Origin: Paenibacillus sp. HWE-109
GTDB lineage: Bacteria; Bacillota; Bacilli; Paenibacillales; NBRC-103111
Direction of reading: 5' to 3'
NCBI RefSeq assembly: GCF_022163125.1
Contig: NZ_CP091881.1
Coordinates: 1,178,001-1,242,000 of the forward strand
DNA: 64,000 nucleotides
Made by a program: the position numbers and the translations under genes. The notes under the pieces are model-generated. The model did no database searches and was not told the origin of the DNA. It saw only the letters and a program-made list of their open reading frames with translations. Shown one piece after another: positions 17,895 through 25,319 of this stretch (positions are counted from its first letter, which is position 1; each line of letters opens with the position of its first letter).

Positions 17895-18739
17895 TGAGGA
17901 CCTTATCTAAGCCTTATACACAATTGGTGCAGATAATCTTTTATCTAAGTTTGGCTCTGGTAGCAATCGCACAAATATTCCCATTAATTTGGATGATCAA
18001 CTTCTCGCTGCTGAAAAGCGGTGATTTCTTCGGCAGCTACATTTTAAAATGGCCGAGCCCTTTCCAATGGAAAAATTATGCCGACGCGTTTAAGCTCGGA
18101 CATGTGCCCGCTTACCTGCTGAACAGCGCGATTGTTGCTGTTGTCGTTATCGCGGTGACCGTCATCGTTTCGCTGATGCTCAGCTATGTGATCGCAAGAA
18201 TTGACTGGAAATGGAATAAATATTTGGCTGGCCTTGTCATGATTTGTATGATTGTACCGCTGTATTCAACGCTTTTGCCGAATTTCTTCATATTCAATAA
18301 AATCAAATTAATCGATACCTATTTCGCCCTTATTTTACCGAATATTGCTTTTCTAATCCCTTTAAGTGTGTTTATCTTTATCGGATTTCTAGAAACCACA
18401 CCTCGGGCAATCGAGGAGGCTGCCGTTATTGATGGGCTAAACTTGCTGGGCGTTGTTTTTCGCATCATTATTCCAATATCCAAACCCGTGATTTCGTCTG
18501 TTGCCGTTCTGGCCTTCCTAAACACTTGGAACGAATTCATTATGGCGGTTACCTTCATACGAACAGATACGTATAAAACATTACCCTTTTCGCTGATTCA
18601 GTTTACTGGTGAATATGCATCCAATTATGCTGCTCAATTCGCAGTAATGACTGTGATCGCGCTCCCTTCTGTTCTCCTATACATGATTTTCACAGAACAA
18701 ATTACGAGCAGCTTGACTGCTGGAGCCGTTAAGGGCTGA
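17894..18739 (+). CDS. ABC sugar transporter permease (MalG/UgpE type)
   Basis: The protein has 281 residues with six predicted membrane helices. The EAA loop EEAAVIDGLNLLGVVFRIII and the C-terminal TAGAVKG are typical of the second CUT1 permease. It overlaps the first permease by one base, which implies coupled translation. A good terminator-like hairpin follows at 18780. Confidence 0.92.
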   Translation: MRTLSKPYTQLVQIIFYLSLALVAIAQIFPLIWMINFSLLKSGDFFGSYILKWPSPFQWKNYADAFKLGHVPAYLLNSAIVAVVVIAVTVIVSLMLSYVIARIDWKWNKYLAGLVMICMIVPLYSTLLPNFFIFNKIKLIDTYFALILPNIAFLIPLSVFIFIGFLETTPRAIEEAAVIDGLNLLGVVFRIIIPISKPVISSVAVLAFLNTWNEFIMAVTFIRTDTYKTLPFSLIQFTGEYASNYAAQFAVMTVIALPSVLLYMIFTEQITSSLTAGAVKG

Positions 18740-18779
18740 AAGGTTTGTGCTATTAAGGTACCGCTAGCATTCAATGCCC

Positions 18780-18819
18780 AAGCTGTCCATAAGGCTATCA
18801 GCCGAAGGACAGCTTTTTC
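18780..18819 (+). terminator. Terminator or attenuator between importer and downstream enzymes
   Basis: A perfect 9-bp stem, AAGCTGTCC (18780-18788) with GGACAGCTT (18807-18815), is followed by TTTC. Because related enzyme genes continue on the same strand 43 bp later without a clear promoter, it may act as a partial terminator that lowers expression of the enzymes relative to the importer. Confidence 0.7.
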
Positions 18820-18861
18820 ATTAGAAAGAGAAATTCCATGGACGGGGAGGTTTAGCTTTGC

Positions 18862-19836
18862 ATGCTTATTCAAACAGTAAGAGGCCCTGTCGCCATGCAG
18901 GACTTCGGTTTCTGCCACAGCCATGAACATTTGTTTCTCGCTCCCGGGCAGCCTTCCTCATTAAATCCGGCCCTGTGCCTTGACGATTACGACCAAAGTG
19001 TAGAGGAACTGCTTCTCTTCCAAAGCTGCGGAGGCCGAGCTATTGTTGATGCCCAGCCTTTAGGCTGTGGGAGAATCGAAGCGTGGCTACTGGAAGCCTC
19101 GATTCGCACAGACACTCATATCGTTGCTTCGACGGGCTTTCACAAACTTAGCTTTTACCGGGATGACCATTGGATACGAAAATATGAACAGGACCGGTTA
19201 TTTGACCTATTCGTTCATGAGCTTACAGAAGGCATGTTCCTTCGCACGGACCTCGATGAACCGAATAGCTGCATGACGGCCAAAGCGGGTGTGATCAAAA
19301 CCGCCATGGATGAGGAGCGAATGAACGATCCTGATAAAAGGTGGTTTCACGCTGCTGCTTATGCCGCAATCCATACAGGCGCACCTATTCTTTGCCATAT
19401 TGAATCCTATACTCAGGCTGAAACGTTGGTGAATATGTACTTGGAGCTCGGAGTTCCTGCTGGGCAAATCATCATCTGCCATTTAGATCGAAAGCTGGAC
19501 CATTTAGCCATGCACCGTAAACTTGGGGAAATGGGTGTTTATCTGGAGTATGATACGATTGCTCGCTACAAGTACCACTCGGATGAGGAAGAAGCGCGTC
19601 TTATCCGTCAAATGATGGACTGGGGGCTGGAGAAGCGAGTTTTACTGGGCCTTGATACGACCCGGGAACGCATGAAAAGCTACGGTGGGAAAATAGGCTT
19701 GGATTATATTAGCCGGCACTTTATTCCTTTATTGAAACACAACGGGGTCAGCAATGAACATATCCGTTTAATGATGACGGACAACCCGGCAAACGCGTTT
19801 GCCTTGAAAGCAAGCAAACCCATATCGGCTAATTAG
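18862..19836 (+). CDS. Phosphotriesterase-family metal hydrolase (probable sugar lactonase)
   Basis: The protein has 324 residues. The amidohydrolase-superfamily metal site is visible: HxH at H21/H23 (HSHEHL), a candidate bridging carboxylated lysine K146 (AGVIK), histidines in LCHIE and ICHLDR, and the aspartate of GLDTTR. The family includes organophosphate hydrolases, but most bacterial members in sugar operons hydrolyse lactones. It is followed 13 bp later by the aldolase. With the SMP-30 protein this gives two potential lactonases in one pathway, perhaps for different ring sizes or for successive oxidations. The start has GGGGAGG 11 nt upstream. Confidence 0.82.
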   Translation: MLIQTVRGPVAMQDFGFCHSHEHLFLAPGQPSSLNPALCLDDYDQSVEELLLFQSCGGRAIVDAQPLGCGRIEAWLLEASIRTDTHIVASTGFHKLSFYRDDHWIRKYEQDRLFDLFVHELTEGMFLRTDLDEPNSCMTAKAGVIKTAMDEERMNDPDKRWFHAAAYAAIHTGAPILCHIESYTQAETLVNMYLELGVPAGQIIICHLDRKLDHLAMHRKLGEMGVYLEYDTIARYKYHSDEEEARLIRQMMDWGLEKRVLLGLDTTRERMKSYGGKIGLDYISRHFIPLLKHNGVSNEHIRLMMTDNPANAFALKASKPISAN

Positions 19837-19849
19837 GAGGCATTTCATC

Positions 19850-20512
19850 ATGGAAAAAGAACTGATTATAGCTAAAATCAAACAAAGCGGTCTAGTCGCT
19901 GTAGTAAGGGCAGAGGATGAGAAGCAAGCTGAGCAGATTGCGATTGCATGCATGGTTGGCGGTATTAAGGCCATTGAAATCACCTTCACTATACCTGGTG
20001 CGGAGAGAATTATCGCCTCGCTCGCCCGAAAGTTTGATCCACATGAATGCCTGATTGGAGCTGGCACAGTGCTGGATGCCGAAACCGCCAGAACCGCTAT
20101 TCTGGCTGGAGCGCGGTACATCGTGAGCCCTTATTTGAATATCGACACAGTGACGCTCTGCCACCGTTATCGGGTGCCGATCATGCCAGGAGCAATGACG
20201 ATTAAAGAAGTCGCCGAATGTTTGGAAGCTGGGGCTGATATCATTAAGGTGTTCCCAGGTGAGTTGTTCGGGCCAGCCTTTATTCAGGCAGTCAAAGGTC
20301 CGCTGCCTCATGCTCAGCTTATGCCAACTGGCGGCGTGACTATCCAGAATGTATCGCAATGGATGGAGGCGGGAGCTGTCGCGGTTGGCGTTGGAGGAAG
20401 CTTGACTGCGGGAGCCAAAACGGGTAATTACCAGGCGATTACGGATACTGCTCTAGCCTATATGGCGTTGATTAAGAAGGCTCAATCCAATGGACTGGCA
20501 GTGCCTATCTGA
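19850..20512 (+). CDS. eda: 2-dehydro-3-deoxy-phosphogluconate / 4-hydroxy-2-oxoglutarate (KDPG/KHG) aldolase
   Basis: The protein has 220 residues. The Schiff-base lysine is K133 in DIIKVFPG, the same number as in the E. coli enzyme, and the catalytic glutamate is E43 in AIEITFT. The phosphate-binding segments GAGTVLDAETA and PTGGV are present. The enzyme splits KDPG into pyruvate and glyceraldehyde 3-phosphate. Its presence fixes the exit of this cluster's pathway at a 2-keto-3-deoxy acid (phosphate), and it makes a KDG-kinase role for the PfkB protein plausible. The ribosome site is AGGAGG, 8 nt upstream. Confidence 0.93.
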   Translation: MEKELIIAKIKQSGLVAVVRAEDEKQAEQIAIACMVGGIKAIEITFTIPGAERIIASLARKFDPHECLIGAGTVLDAETARTAILAGARYIVSPYLNIDTVTLCHRYRVPIMPGAMTIKEVAECLEAGADIIKVFPGELFGPAFIQAVKGPLPHAQLMPTGGVTIQNVSQWMEAGAVAVGVGGSLTAGAKTGNYQAITDTALAYMALIKKAQSNGLAVPI

Positions 20513-20539
20513 TCATTGGGCTTGCATGGAGGTAGGGAA

Positions 20540-21136
20540 ATGCATTGGTTTTCAATTATAGGAATTGGTATCGCTGCCAACCTGGATAATTTAGGGATTG
20601 GTCTTTCATTTGGTGCTCGCTCTACCAGGGTTCCTTTTATATCGAATTTGGTTATTGCAATTCTTTCGATGATTGCTTCTTATCTCTCTACTACCTTGGG
20701 CGATGTAATTTCACAATACATTCCTAGCGATATTACAAACTGGAGTGGGGGTGTCCTACTCGTAATTATTGGACTTTTTGCAATCAAGGCGGATTTGAAA
20801 ATGAACTCGGTACAGCATCGTCATCAAGGAATCACTTCTTTACTGCATAGTCCCAATATAGCGGATCGGGATGGAGATAAAGTGATTTCTTGGAGGGAGT
20901 CCATTACTCTCGGAATTGCGCTTGCGCTAAATTGTACTGTAGGTGGATTTGGAGCTGGGGTGACCGGATTATCTCCATTCATGACGACGATATCCATAGG
21001 TATATTCTCGCTACTAACCATACATATTGGAGTTCGAACGGGGCAGCAAATAGCTAGAACATGGCTTGGCAAATGGTTTAATCGATTAGGGGGTATTCTT
21101 TTAGTTCTGATTGGATTGTATGAAGTGTTTGTATAA
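20540..21136 (+). CDS. ytaF: YtaF-like membrane protein (sporulation / MntP-related family)
   Basis: The start at 20540 has GGAGG 8 nt upstream. The product has 198 residues with about six membrane helices in two halves, each with a conserved polar turn (ANLDNLGIGLSFG near the N-terminus, with D16). The central loop carries an EF-hand-like acidic motif, DRDGDKVISWRE, which suggests cation binding. The family is related to the manganese exporter MntP and is annotated as sporulation protein YtaF in Bacilli. It does not obviously belong to the sugar pathway, yet it lies only 27 bp after the aldolase on the same strand and ahead of a strong stem-loop, so it is probably co-transcribed. Confidence 0.8.
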   Translation: MHWFSIIGIGIAANLDNLGIGLSFGARSTRVPFISNLVIAILSMIASYLSTTLGDVISQYIPSDITNWSGGVLLVIIGLFAIKADLKMNSVQHRHQGITSLLHSPNIADRDGDKVISWRESITLGIALALNCTVGGFGAGVTGLSPFMTTISIGIFSLLTIHIGVRTGQQIARTWLGKWFNRLGGILLVLIGLYEVFV

Positions 21137-21169
21137 TGCTGGTTGCCATAGCGAAGTTCCACGGAGCAA

Positions 21170-21198
21170 AGCCCCGATACCTCACAGGTATCGGGGCT
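21170..21198 (+). terminator. Strong stem-loop after ytaF (terminator without clear T-tract)
   Basis: A perfect 12-bp stem, AGCCCCGATACC (21170-21181) with GGTATCGGGGCT (21187-21198), encloses the 5-nt loop TCACA. The following bases (CTACATC) are not T-rich, so it may stabilise the mRNA end or act as a weak terminator. Confidence 0.6.
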
Positions 21199-21449
21199 CT
21201 ACATCTAATGAACTGTACGATGCTTATAGACGAGAAAATGGCTGCTTTTGCGATTTAATGAACTGGATTGGCGTTATCGAGCAGTTTTTAGGCGGAAAGG
21301 TGATTGTTTTCTTGAATAGCGCATCTGGAAATCGTTAGATTTTCAGAATGAGCGATTTTGACCGAATAAAGGGTATTGAGTTCGTTACGGGGGAACTTGC
21401 TTCTCCTTAAGGTACCTTGACTGGGGAAACCTAGCCGTGAACTAGGTAA
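21199..21449. other. Non-coding or decayed stretch
   Basis: No gene with a plausible start was found here. The stretch leads directly into truncated pseudogenes and is likely decayed coding DNA; no family was recognised in any frame. Confidence 0.4.
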
Positions 21450-21992
21450 TGGGTTCAGGAGAATAAATTTGGTGAAATTATTGAAGTCGAAGCGGGCTTC
21501 TGGCATTCCAGCGATCTTGATCCGACCAAAGTGATTTATTGGAGAAGGCGAATCGCGACGAATGGCGAATATGGATGCATGGGGGATTTAGGCATGCACT
21601 TCTTGCACCTGCCTATGCTTTATGGCTGGAAGCCGAAGTCCGCAAGGGCCTTATTGTCCAAAATCGTACCCGAACGATCAGATGGAAAAGGAAACATGGT
21701 GCCCTGTGAAACGTGGGACAATGCCATTCTTGCCTGTGATGTTGAAATGGAAGGCCGACTTGCCCCAGGCAATGCGAACACGTGATTTATTCGGATAACA
21801 GGTACGGACTTCTCGGATTCGATTCTCCAAATGTGGGCAGCCTACTGTGATGAGCTGGAGCATGGCAAGGATACACAGCAGCCTTTCTACTGTGCAACGC
21901 CAGAAGAGGCCAAAGGAAGCCATAGGGTTTTTAAAGCAGCGTTGGAATCGAACCGGGCAGGGCAGACGATACCGATCAACTGGAGAGATTAG
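21450..21992 (+). pseudogene. Gfo/Idh/MocA-family oxidoreductase remnant
   Basis: The frame starting near 21450 reads FGEIIEVEAGFWHSSDLDP, then GCMGDLGMHFLHLPMLYGW, typical of the substrate domain of Gfo/Idh/MocA enzymes; the whole NAD-binding N-terminus is missing. The same frame is broken by TGA at 21783-21785, in a context where a tryptophan codon would fit, and then continues (FIRITGTDFSDSILQMWAAYC, CATPEEAKGSHRVFKAALES) to TAG at 21990-21992. The jump from FIRITGTDFS to SDSILQMW is shorter than expected for the family and suggests an internal in-frame deletion. The gene is dead: no N-terminus, a nonsense codon and a probable deletion. Confidence 0.75.
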
Positions 21993-21994
21993 CT

Positions 21995-22338
21995 TTGAGT
22001 CAGAACGAGGCGGAAGTGATCATTGCTGGGCATATCTGCTTGGATATTATACCAACGATCTACGACAAACAATCTGGGATGGATGCTTATCTGGTTCCGG
22101 GTAAGCTCGTTGATAGTGGTCCAGCTGTTATTTCAACGGGAGGCGCAGTTTCCAATACGGGAACTGCGCTTCACCGTCTGTCGCGCAAGTACCAGCTGCA
22201 GCTAAGCCGCTGCTTGCCCCGGCAGTGGGTAATGGGACTGCGCGGCAGATACCGGCAAAGGCAGCCTTTGATTGGTATTTGGAGCTTTCCGTCGGTGCAG
22301 GAGATTGGCGTTATAGAATTAACAAGTTCTCTAAGTAA
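21995..22338 (+). pseudogene. PfkB-family kinase N-terminal fragment joined to an unrelated tail
   Basis: A TTG start two bases after the preceding remnant opens a frame reading EVIIAGHICLDIIPT and later STGGAVSNTGTALHRL, the N-terminus of a PfkB sugar kinase. Homology stops after about 62 codons (near 22181), where the family should continue with its GxxGxD segment. In another frame, from 22190 to a stop at 22336-22338, there is a protein-like tail (AAFDWYLELSVGAGDWRYRI) that is not PfkB and that I cannot assign. The structure looks like a deletion joining the head of one gene to the tail of another. Confidence 0.65.
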
Positions 22339-22354
22339 GCTATACTTCCTGTGG

Positions 22355-22386
22355 GAGGCTGTGCATGGGCACAGCCTCTTTATTCT
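22355..22386 (+). terminator. Rho-independent terminator
   Basis: A perfect 10-bp stem, GAGGCTGTGC (22355-22364) with GCACAGCCTC (22369-22378), has a 4-nt loop and is followed by TTTATTCTT. It ends plus-strand transcription out of the pseudogene region before the convergent regulator gene. Confidence 0.85.
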
Positions 22387-22421
22387 TGTCCATTAACGAT
22401 CATAGATAATAGATATTATAT

Positions 22422-23780
22422 TCAAGAAAATGTATTAGCCAACGCTTGAGGGGATTCTAGACCTAACCAGAATAAACTCATTTCCGCGGTCAATTCATCG
22501 GTTGAAATATTAGGGAATAATTCACGTAGAAAATAATTGTTCTGCATGAGAGATCCGTGGACATTCAACGCATGCAAAGATTGTTCGTCCCTAATCGACG
22601 TGTTTATTTTCTCTTTGACAGAAAGGAATGGCGAATTCCAACAAAAAGAAGCTTGCACATCGTCTTCAAGGGAAATCTTTATAAATGCTTCAGCCAGCGG
22701 CACATCGCTGCAATCCTTAGGAATCATTAATGCGCTAGCTTGCAATAGCGTGGCTTTGACTTCTCCAAACGGGAGTGGAGCTATTCTGGGTTCGAATCCA
22801 ATGTTTTTATCTTTCCAAGTAGACATCTCCAAAGTTGTTGTTAGTACCATCGCTGATTTCCCACTGACAAATGGGTTTTTCGGTCCTGGCATCTCCGTAT
22901 AAACGGTAGCGATCCGTTTGCGGAAAAATAAGTCCTGAATGAGCAAAAGTGATTTTTGAATAATATCTTTTTGAGAGGCCTTTTCTAATGTATTTAAGCC
23001 ATTCTGCAAGGCAAATACGGGCCAACGTGTCAAATACGGGAAGATGGAAAATCCATATTGGACAATAACGTCATCTTCCAATTTCGTTAATCTTTGTGCA
23101 GCGTCGATGAAGTCATCTAATTTCCAATTCTCATTAGGCGGTTGTATGCCATCTATTTCGAACATGACAGGATTGTACACTAAAAAAACGGGCGTAAAGG
23201 TAACGGGGGCTGCTTTGATTTCATCGTTAAGGCGGTAATAATTTAAGATTTTGGGATAGATTGTTGCTGTATTATCATCGTTTAGAACAGGTGTTAGATC
23301 CATGAAAGCGTCCATGGTTTCTGCCTCTGTAAATTGCAGGTCGGACGAAAGTATGATATCAGCATTTAAGCCAATATCGCAGCTTTGACGGAAGGATTCC
23401 CAGAAATTATCTCGGGGTAAATGGACGATCTTTACATCCACATTCGGATACTTTTGTTGAAAGGCTTTAATAATTTGAGGCAGACCATAGTCAACGAAGT
23501 AAGCGGGAGCTGGCGAAGCTATACGCAAAGTCTTCCGTTTGGATGGCTCAATAACCAAATCTAGTGGAACCATTGTGCCCAGTCCGACCTTTTTCGTGAT
23601 GAGCATCTCTTTTTGCAATAAATCCAACGCTTTTCTGACCGAATTTCGGCTTAATTTATAATATTTACATAAGTCACTTTCAGGAAGCAAATATTCTCCT
23701 GGTTTAATAAAGCCAGAAATAATTTGTCCCTTCAATGTATTGTAAAGTGTCGTATATAGAAAATCACTTTCTCGGCGCAT
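22422..23780 (-). CDS. One-component regulator: GntR DNA-binding domain fused to a family 1 solute-binding-protein domain
   Basis: The protein has 452 residues. Residues about 8-72 are a GntR winged helix (GEYLLPESDLCKYYKLSRNSVRKALDLLQKE). From about 84 onward the sequence is a complete extracellular-type family 1 solute-binding fold (QIIKAFQQKYPNVDVKI, FVSGKSAMVLTTTLEMSTW, ASALMIPKDC). There is no signal peptide or lipobox, so the binding domain must act in the cytoplasm as the effector sensor. The gene is divergent from an ABC importer's binding protein, and the shared intergenic region carries a promoter with a palindrome between -35 and -10. The protein probably senses the substrate after import and regulates the operon. 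The combination is unlike the usual GntR effector domains (FCD, UTRA, aminotransferase). Confidence 0.85.
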   Translation of the reverse strand: MRRESDFLYTTLYNTLKGQIISGFIKPGEYLLPESDLCKYYKLSRNSVRKALDLLQKEMLITKKVGLGTMVPLDLVIEPSKRKTLRIASPAPAYFVDYGLPQIIKAFQQKYPNVDVKIVHLPRDNFWESFRQSCDIGLNADIILSSDLQFTEAETMDAFMDLTPVLNDDNTATIYPKILNYYRLNDEIKAAPVTFTPVFLVYNPVMFEIDGIQPPNENWKLDDFIDAAQRLTKLEDDVIVQYGFSIFPYLTRWPVFALQNGLNTLEKASQKDIIQKSLLLIQDLFFRKRIATVYTEMPGPKNPFVSGKSAMVLTTTLEMSTWKDKNIGFEPRIAPLPFGEVKATLLQASALMIPKDCSDVPLAEAFIKISLEDDVQASFCWNSPFLSVKEKINTSIRDEQSLHALNVHGSLMQNNYFLRELFPNISTDELTAEMSLFWLGLESPQALANTFS

Positions 23781-23814
23781 AAAAAGACCCCATTCCTCTC
23801 AGACAAAATTAGTA

Positions 23815-23871
23815 TTGACAAGGGATAATATCCCACCTAATATTATGGTATAGGTAAGGTACATATACCTT
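23815..23871 (+). promoter_or_regulatory. Sigma-A promoter with operator palindromes (importer operon)
   Basis: A perfect -35 TTGACA (23815-23820), a 17-bp spacer and -10 TAATAT (23838-23843) face the importer genes. The spacer contains the palindrome GGGATA-A-TATCCC (23822-23834), so a bound regulator would exclude RNA polymerase. A second inverted repeat, AAGGTA-CATA-TACCTT (23856-23871), lies just downstream near the expected transcription start. The GntR-SBP regulator encoded divergently is the likely ligand. Confidence 0.75.
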
Positions 23872-23944
23872 TTATTTTATCACAATTATCCCATTCTGCA
23901 TAGGGATGTGTGGTGCCAAAAACTATTTTGGAGGGGGAACGTCA

Positions 23945-25303
23945 ATGCGTAAATTATCAGGGGTCTTATCGGTTGTTGTATTAGCAAGTATGTTTTTATC
24001 GGCATGCAGTAAGGAGAAAGACGTGGTTAGTTCTACCGAGAAAACGGGGAAGCAAACTGTAAGCGCTTCCGGAAAAGAAGTTCCTATCAAACTATGGATT
24101 TATCCAATGATGAATGGGAAAAACGGCGACGGGAATGGAAATCCGGACGATTGGGCCAAAGAGTATGCTCGTCAGTTCAAAGAAAAACATCCGAATGTGA
24201 ATGTTTCTGTAGAACTGCTCGATTGGGCAGGAGGAACGGAGAAAATTGATGTTTCCATAGCAGCTGGGTCACCACCGGATTTGGTATATACGATTAATAA
24301 TTTCGGCGGGGTAACGAAGTATGGGAAAATGGGGGTATTGGAACCCATTGATCCTTTCCTGGAGCAAGCGGATTGGAATGACTACTCGGAAGCGGTCAAA
24401 GGAGCAATGAAGTACAAAGATAAAACGTATTTATGGCCATGGTTGAAATTGGTGTCAGGCATCGCTATTAATATGGATCTGTTTAAAGAAAGAAATGCTG
24501 TGGATTTACTCCCGCTCAATCGCCCTCTTAGGGATTGGACATTCGAAGAATTTACTAAAGCAGCTCAAGCCACGACATTCAGCAGAAGCAACGGAAGCAA
24601 GCCTGATGTTTATGGCACTGGGGTATGGGCGAAGGATGCGCCTTACTATATGTACTTCAATGGCGTGGCCAACGGAGGGAATGTGACGAATAGCAGTTTT
24701 GACAAAACGACGATTACTGACCCCAAATTTGTGGAAGGTGTTCAATTTAGTGTCGACCTGGCTAATAAGTACAAGGTATCACCACCAGGGGCAGCGGGAC
24801 TTACTGTAACCAATGTGAACGACATGTTTTTAAATCAGCAAGTTGCGATGTATCCGAGTTTCTCCAATATTACGGATCAAGTGAAGAAAGCACCGAAGCC
24901 GTTTGAGGTCGCTTTTGTCGCTCCGCCTCATGGTCCAGGTCAAGAGACAACAGCGTGGAACAATGTGGGTGGATTTATCGCTTTCAAGCAGAAGGATGAA
25001 GAGAAGAAAAAGCTCGTGATGGAATTTGCCAAATTCATAACGAACACGGAGAACTCCAAAATCGTAAAGACAATTGCTGTATTTCCCGCGCGTAATTCAA
25101 CAGGTAATTTATACGGTGATGATCCGGTTATGAGTTATTTTGATAAACTGTCCAACTATGGTAATTCGCTGTTCTCCAGAGCATTTGGTATGGCACCTGT
25201 TGCCGACTGGGAAATCGAATTTCAGGCTAATTTGACGGGGGCAAGATCTGTTAAAGATAGTTTAGGTAATCTTGAAAAAACGATTCAAAAAGAATTGAAA
25301 TAG
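23945..25303 (+). CDS. ABC transporter sugar-binding lipoprotein (family 1 solute-binding protein)
   Basis: The ATG at 23945 lies after GGAGGGGG (23930-23937), so an upstream in-frame start is rejected. The product has 452 residues. The signal peptide ends in lipobox FLSAC with C21 lipidated. The mature protein has CUT1 binding-protein features (ARQFKEKHPNVNVSVELLDW, AAGSPPDLVYTI, NVGGFIAFKQKDEEKKKLVMEFAKF). It is the first gene of an operon with two permeases and six enzymes. An amino sugar or its glycoside is a reasonable guess from the downstream PIG-L and NagB-like genes. Confidence 0.92.
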   Translation: MRKLSGVLSVVVLASMFLSACSKEKDVVSSTEKTGKQTVSASGKEVPIKLWIYPMMNGKNGDGNGNPDDWAKEYARQFKEKHPNVNVSVELLDWAGGTEKIDVSIAAGSPPDLVYTINNFGGVTKYGKMGVLEPIDPFLEQADWNDYSEAVKGAMKYKDKTYLWPWLKLVSGIAINMDLFKERNAVDLLPLNRPLRDWTFEEFTKAAQATTFSRSNGSKPDVYGTGVWAKDAPYYMYFNGVANGGNVTNSSFDKTTITDPKFVEGVQFSVDLANKYKVSPPGAAGLTVTNVNDMFLNQQVAMYPSFSNITDQVKKAPKPFEVAFVAPPHGPGQETTAWNNVGGFIAFKQKDEEKKKLVMEFAKFITNTENSKIVKTIAVFPARNSTGNLYGDDPVMSYFDKLSNYGNSLFSRAFGMAPVADWEIEFQANLTGARSVKDSLGNLEKTIQKELK

Positions 25304-25319
25304 GAATAGGAGAAGTCTA

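Noticed and set aside
21111..21338. Plus-strand open frame of 75 codons after ytaF
   Set aside because: It starts inside ytaF, runs through the stem-loop and has no ribosome site or family motif.
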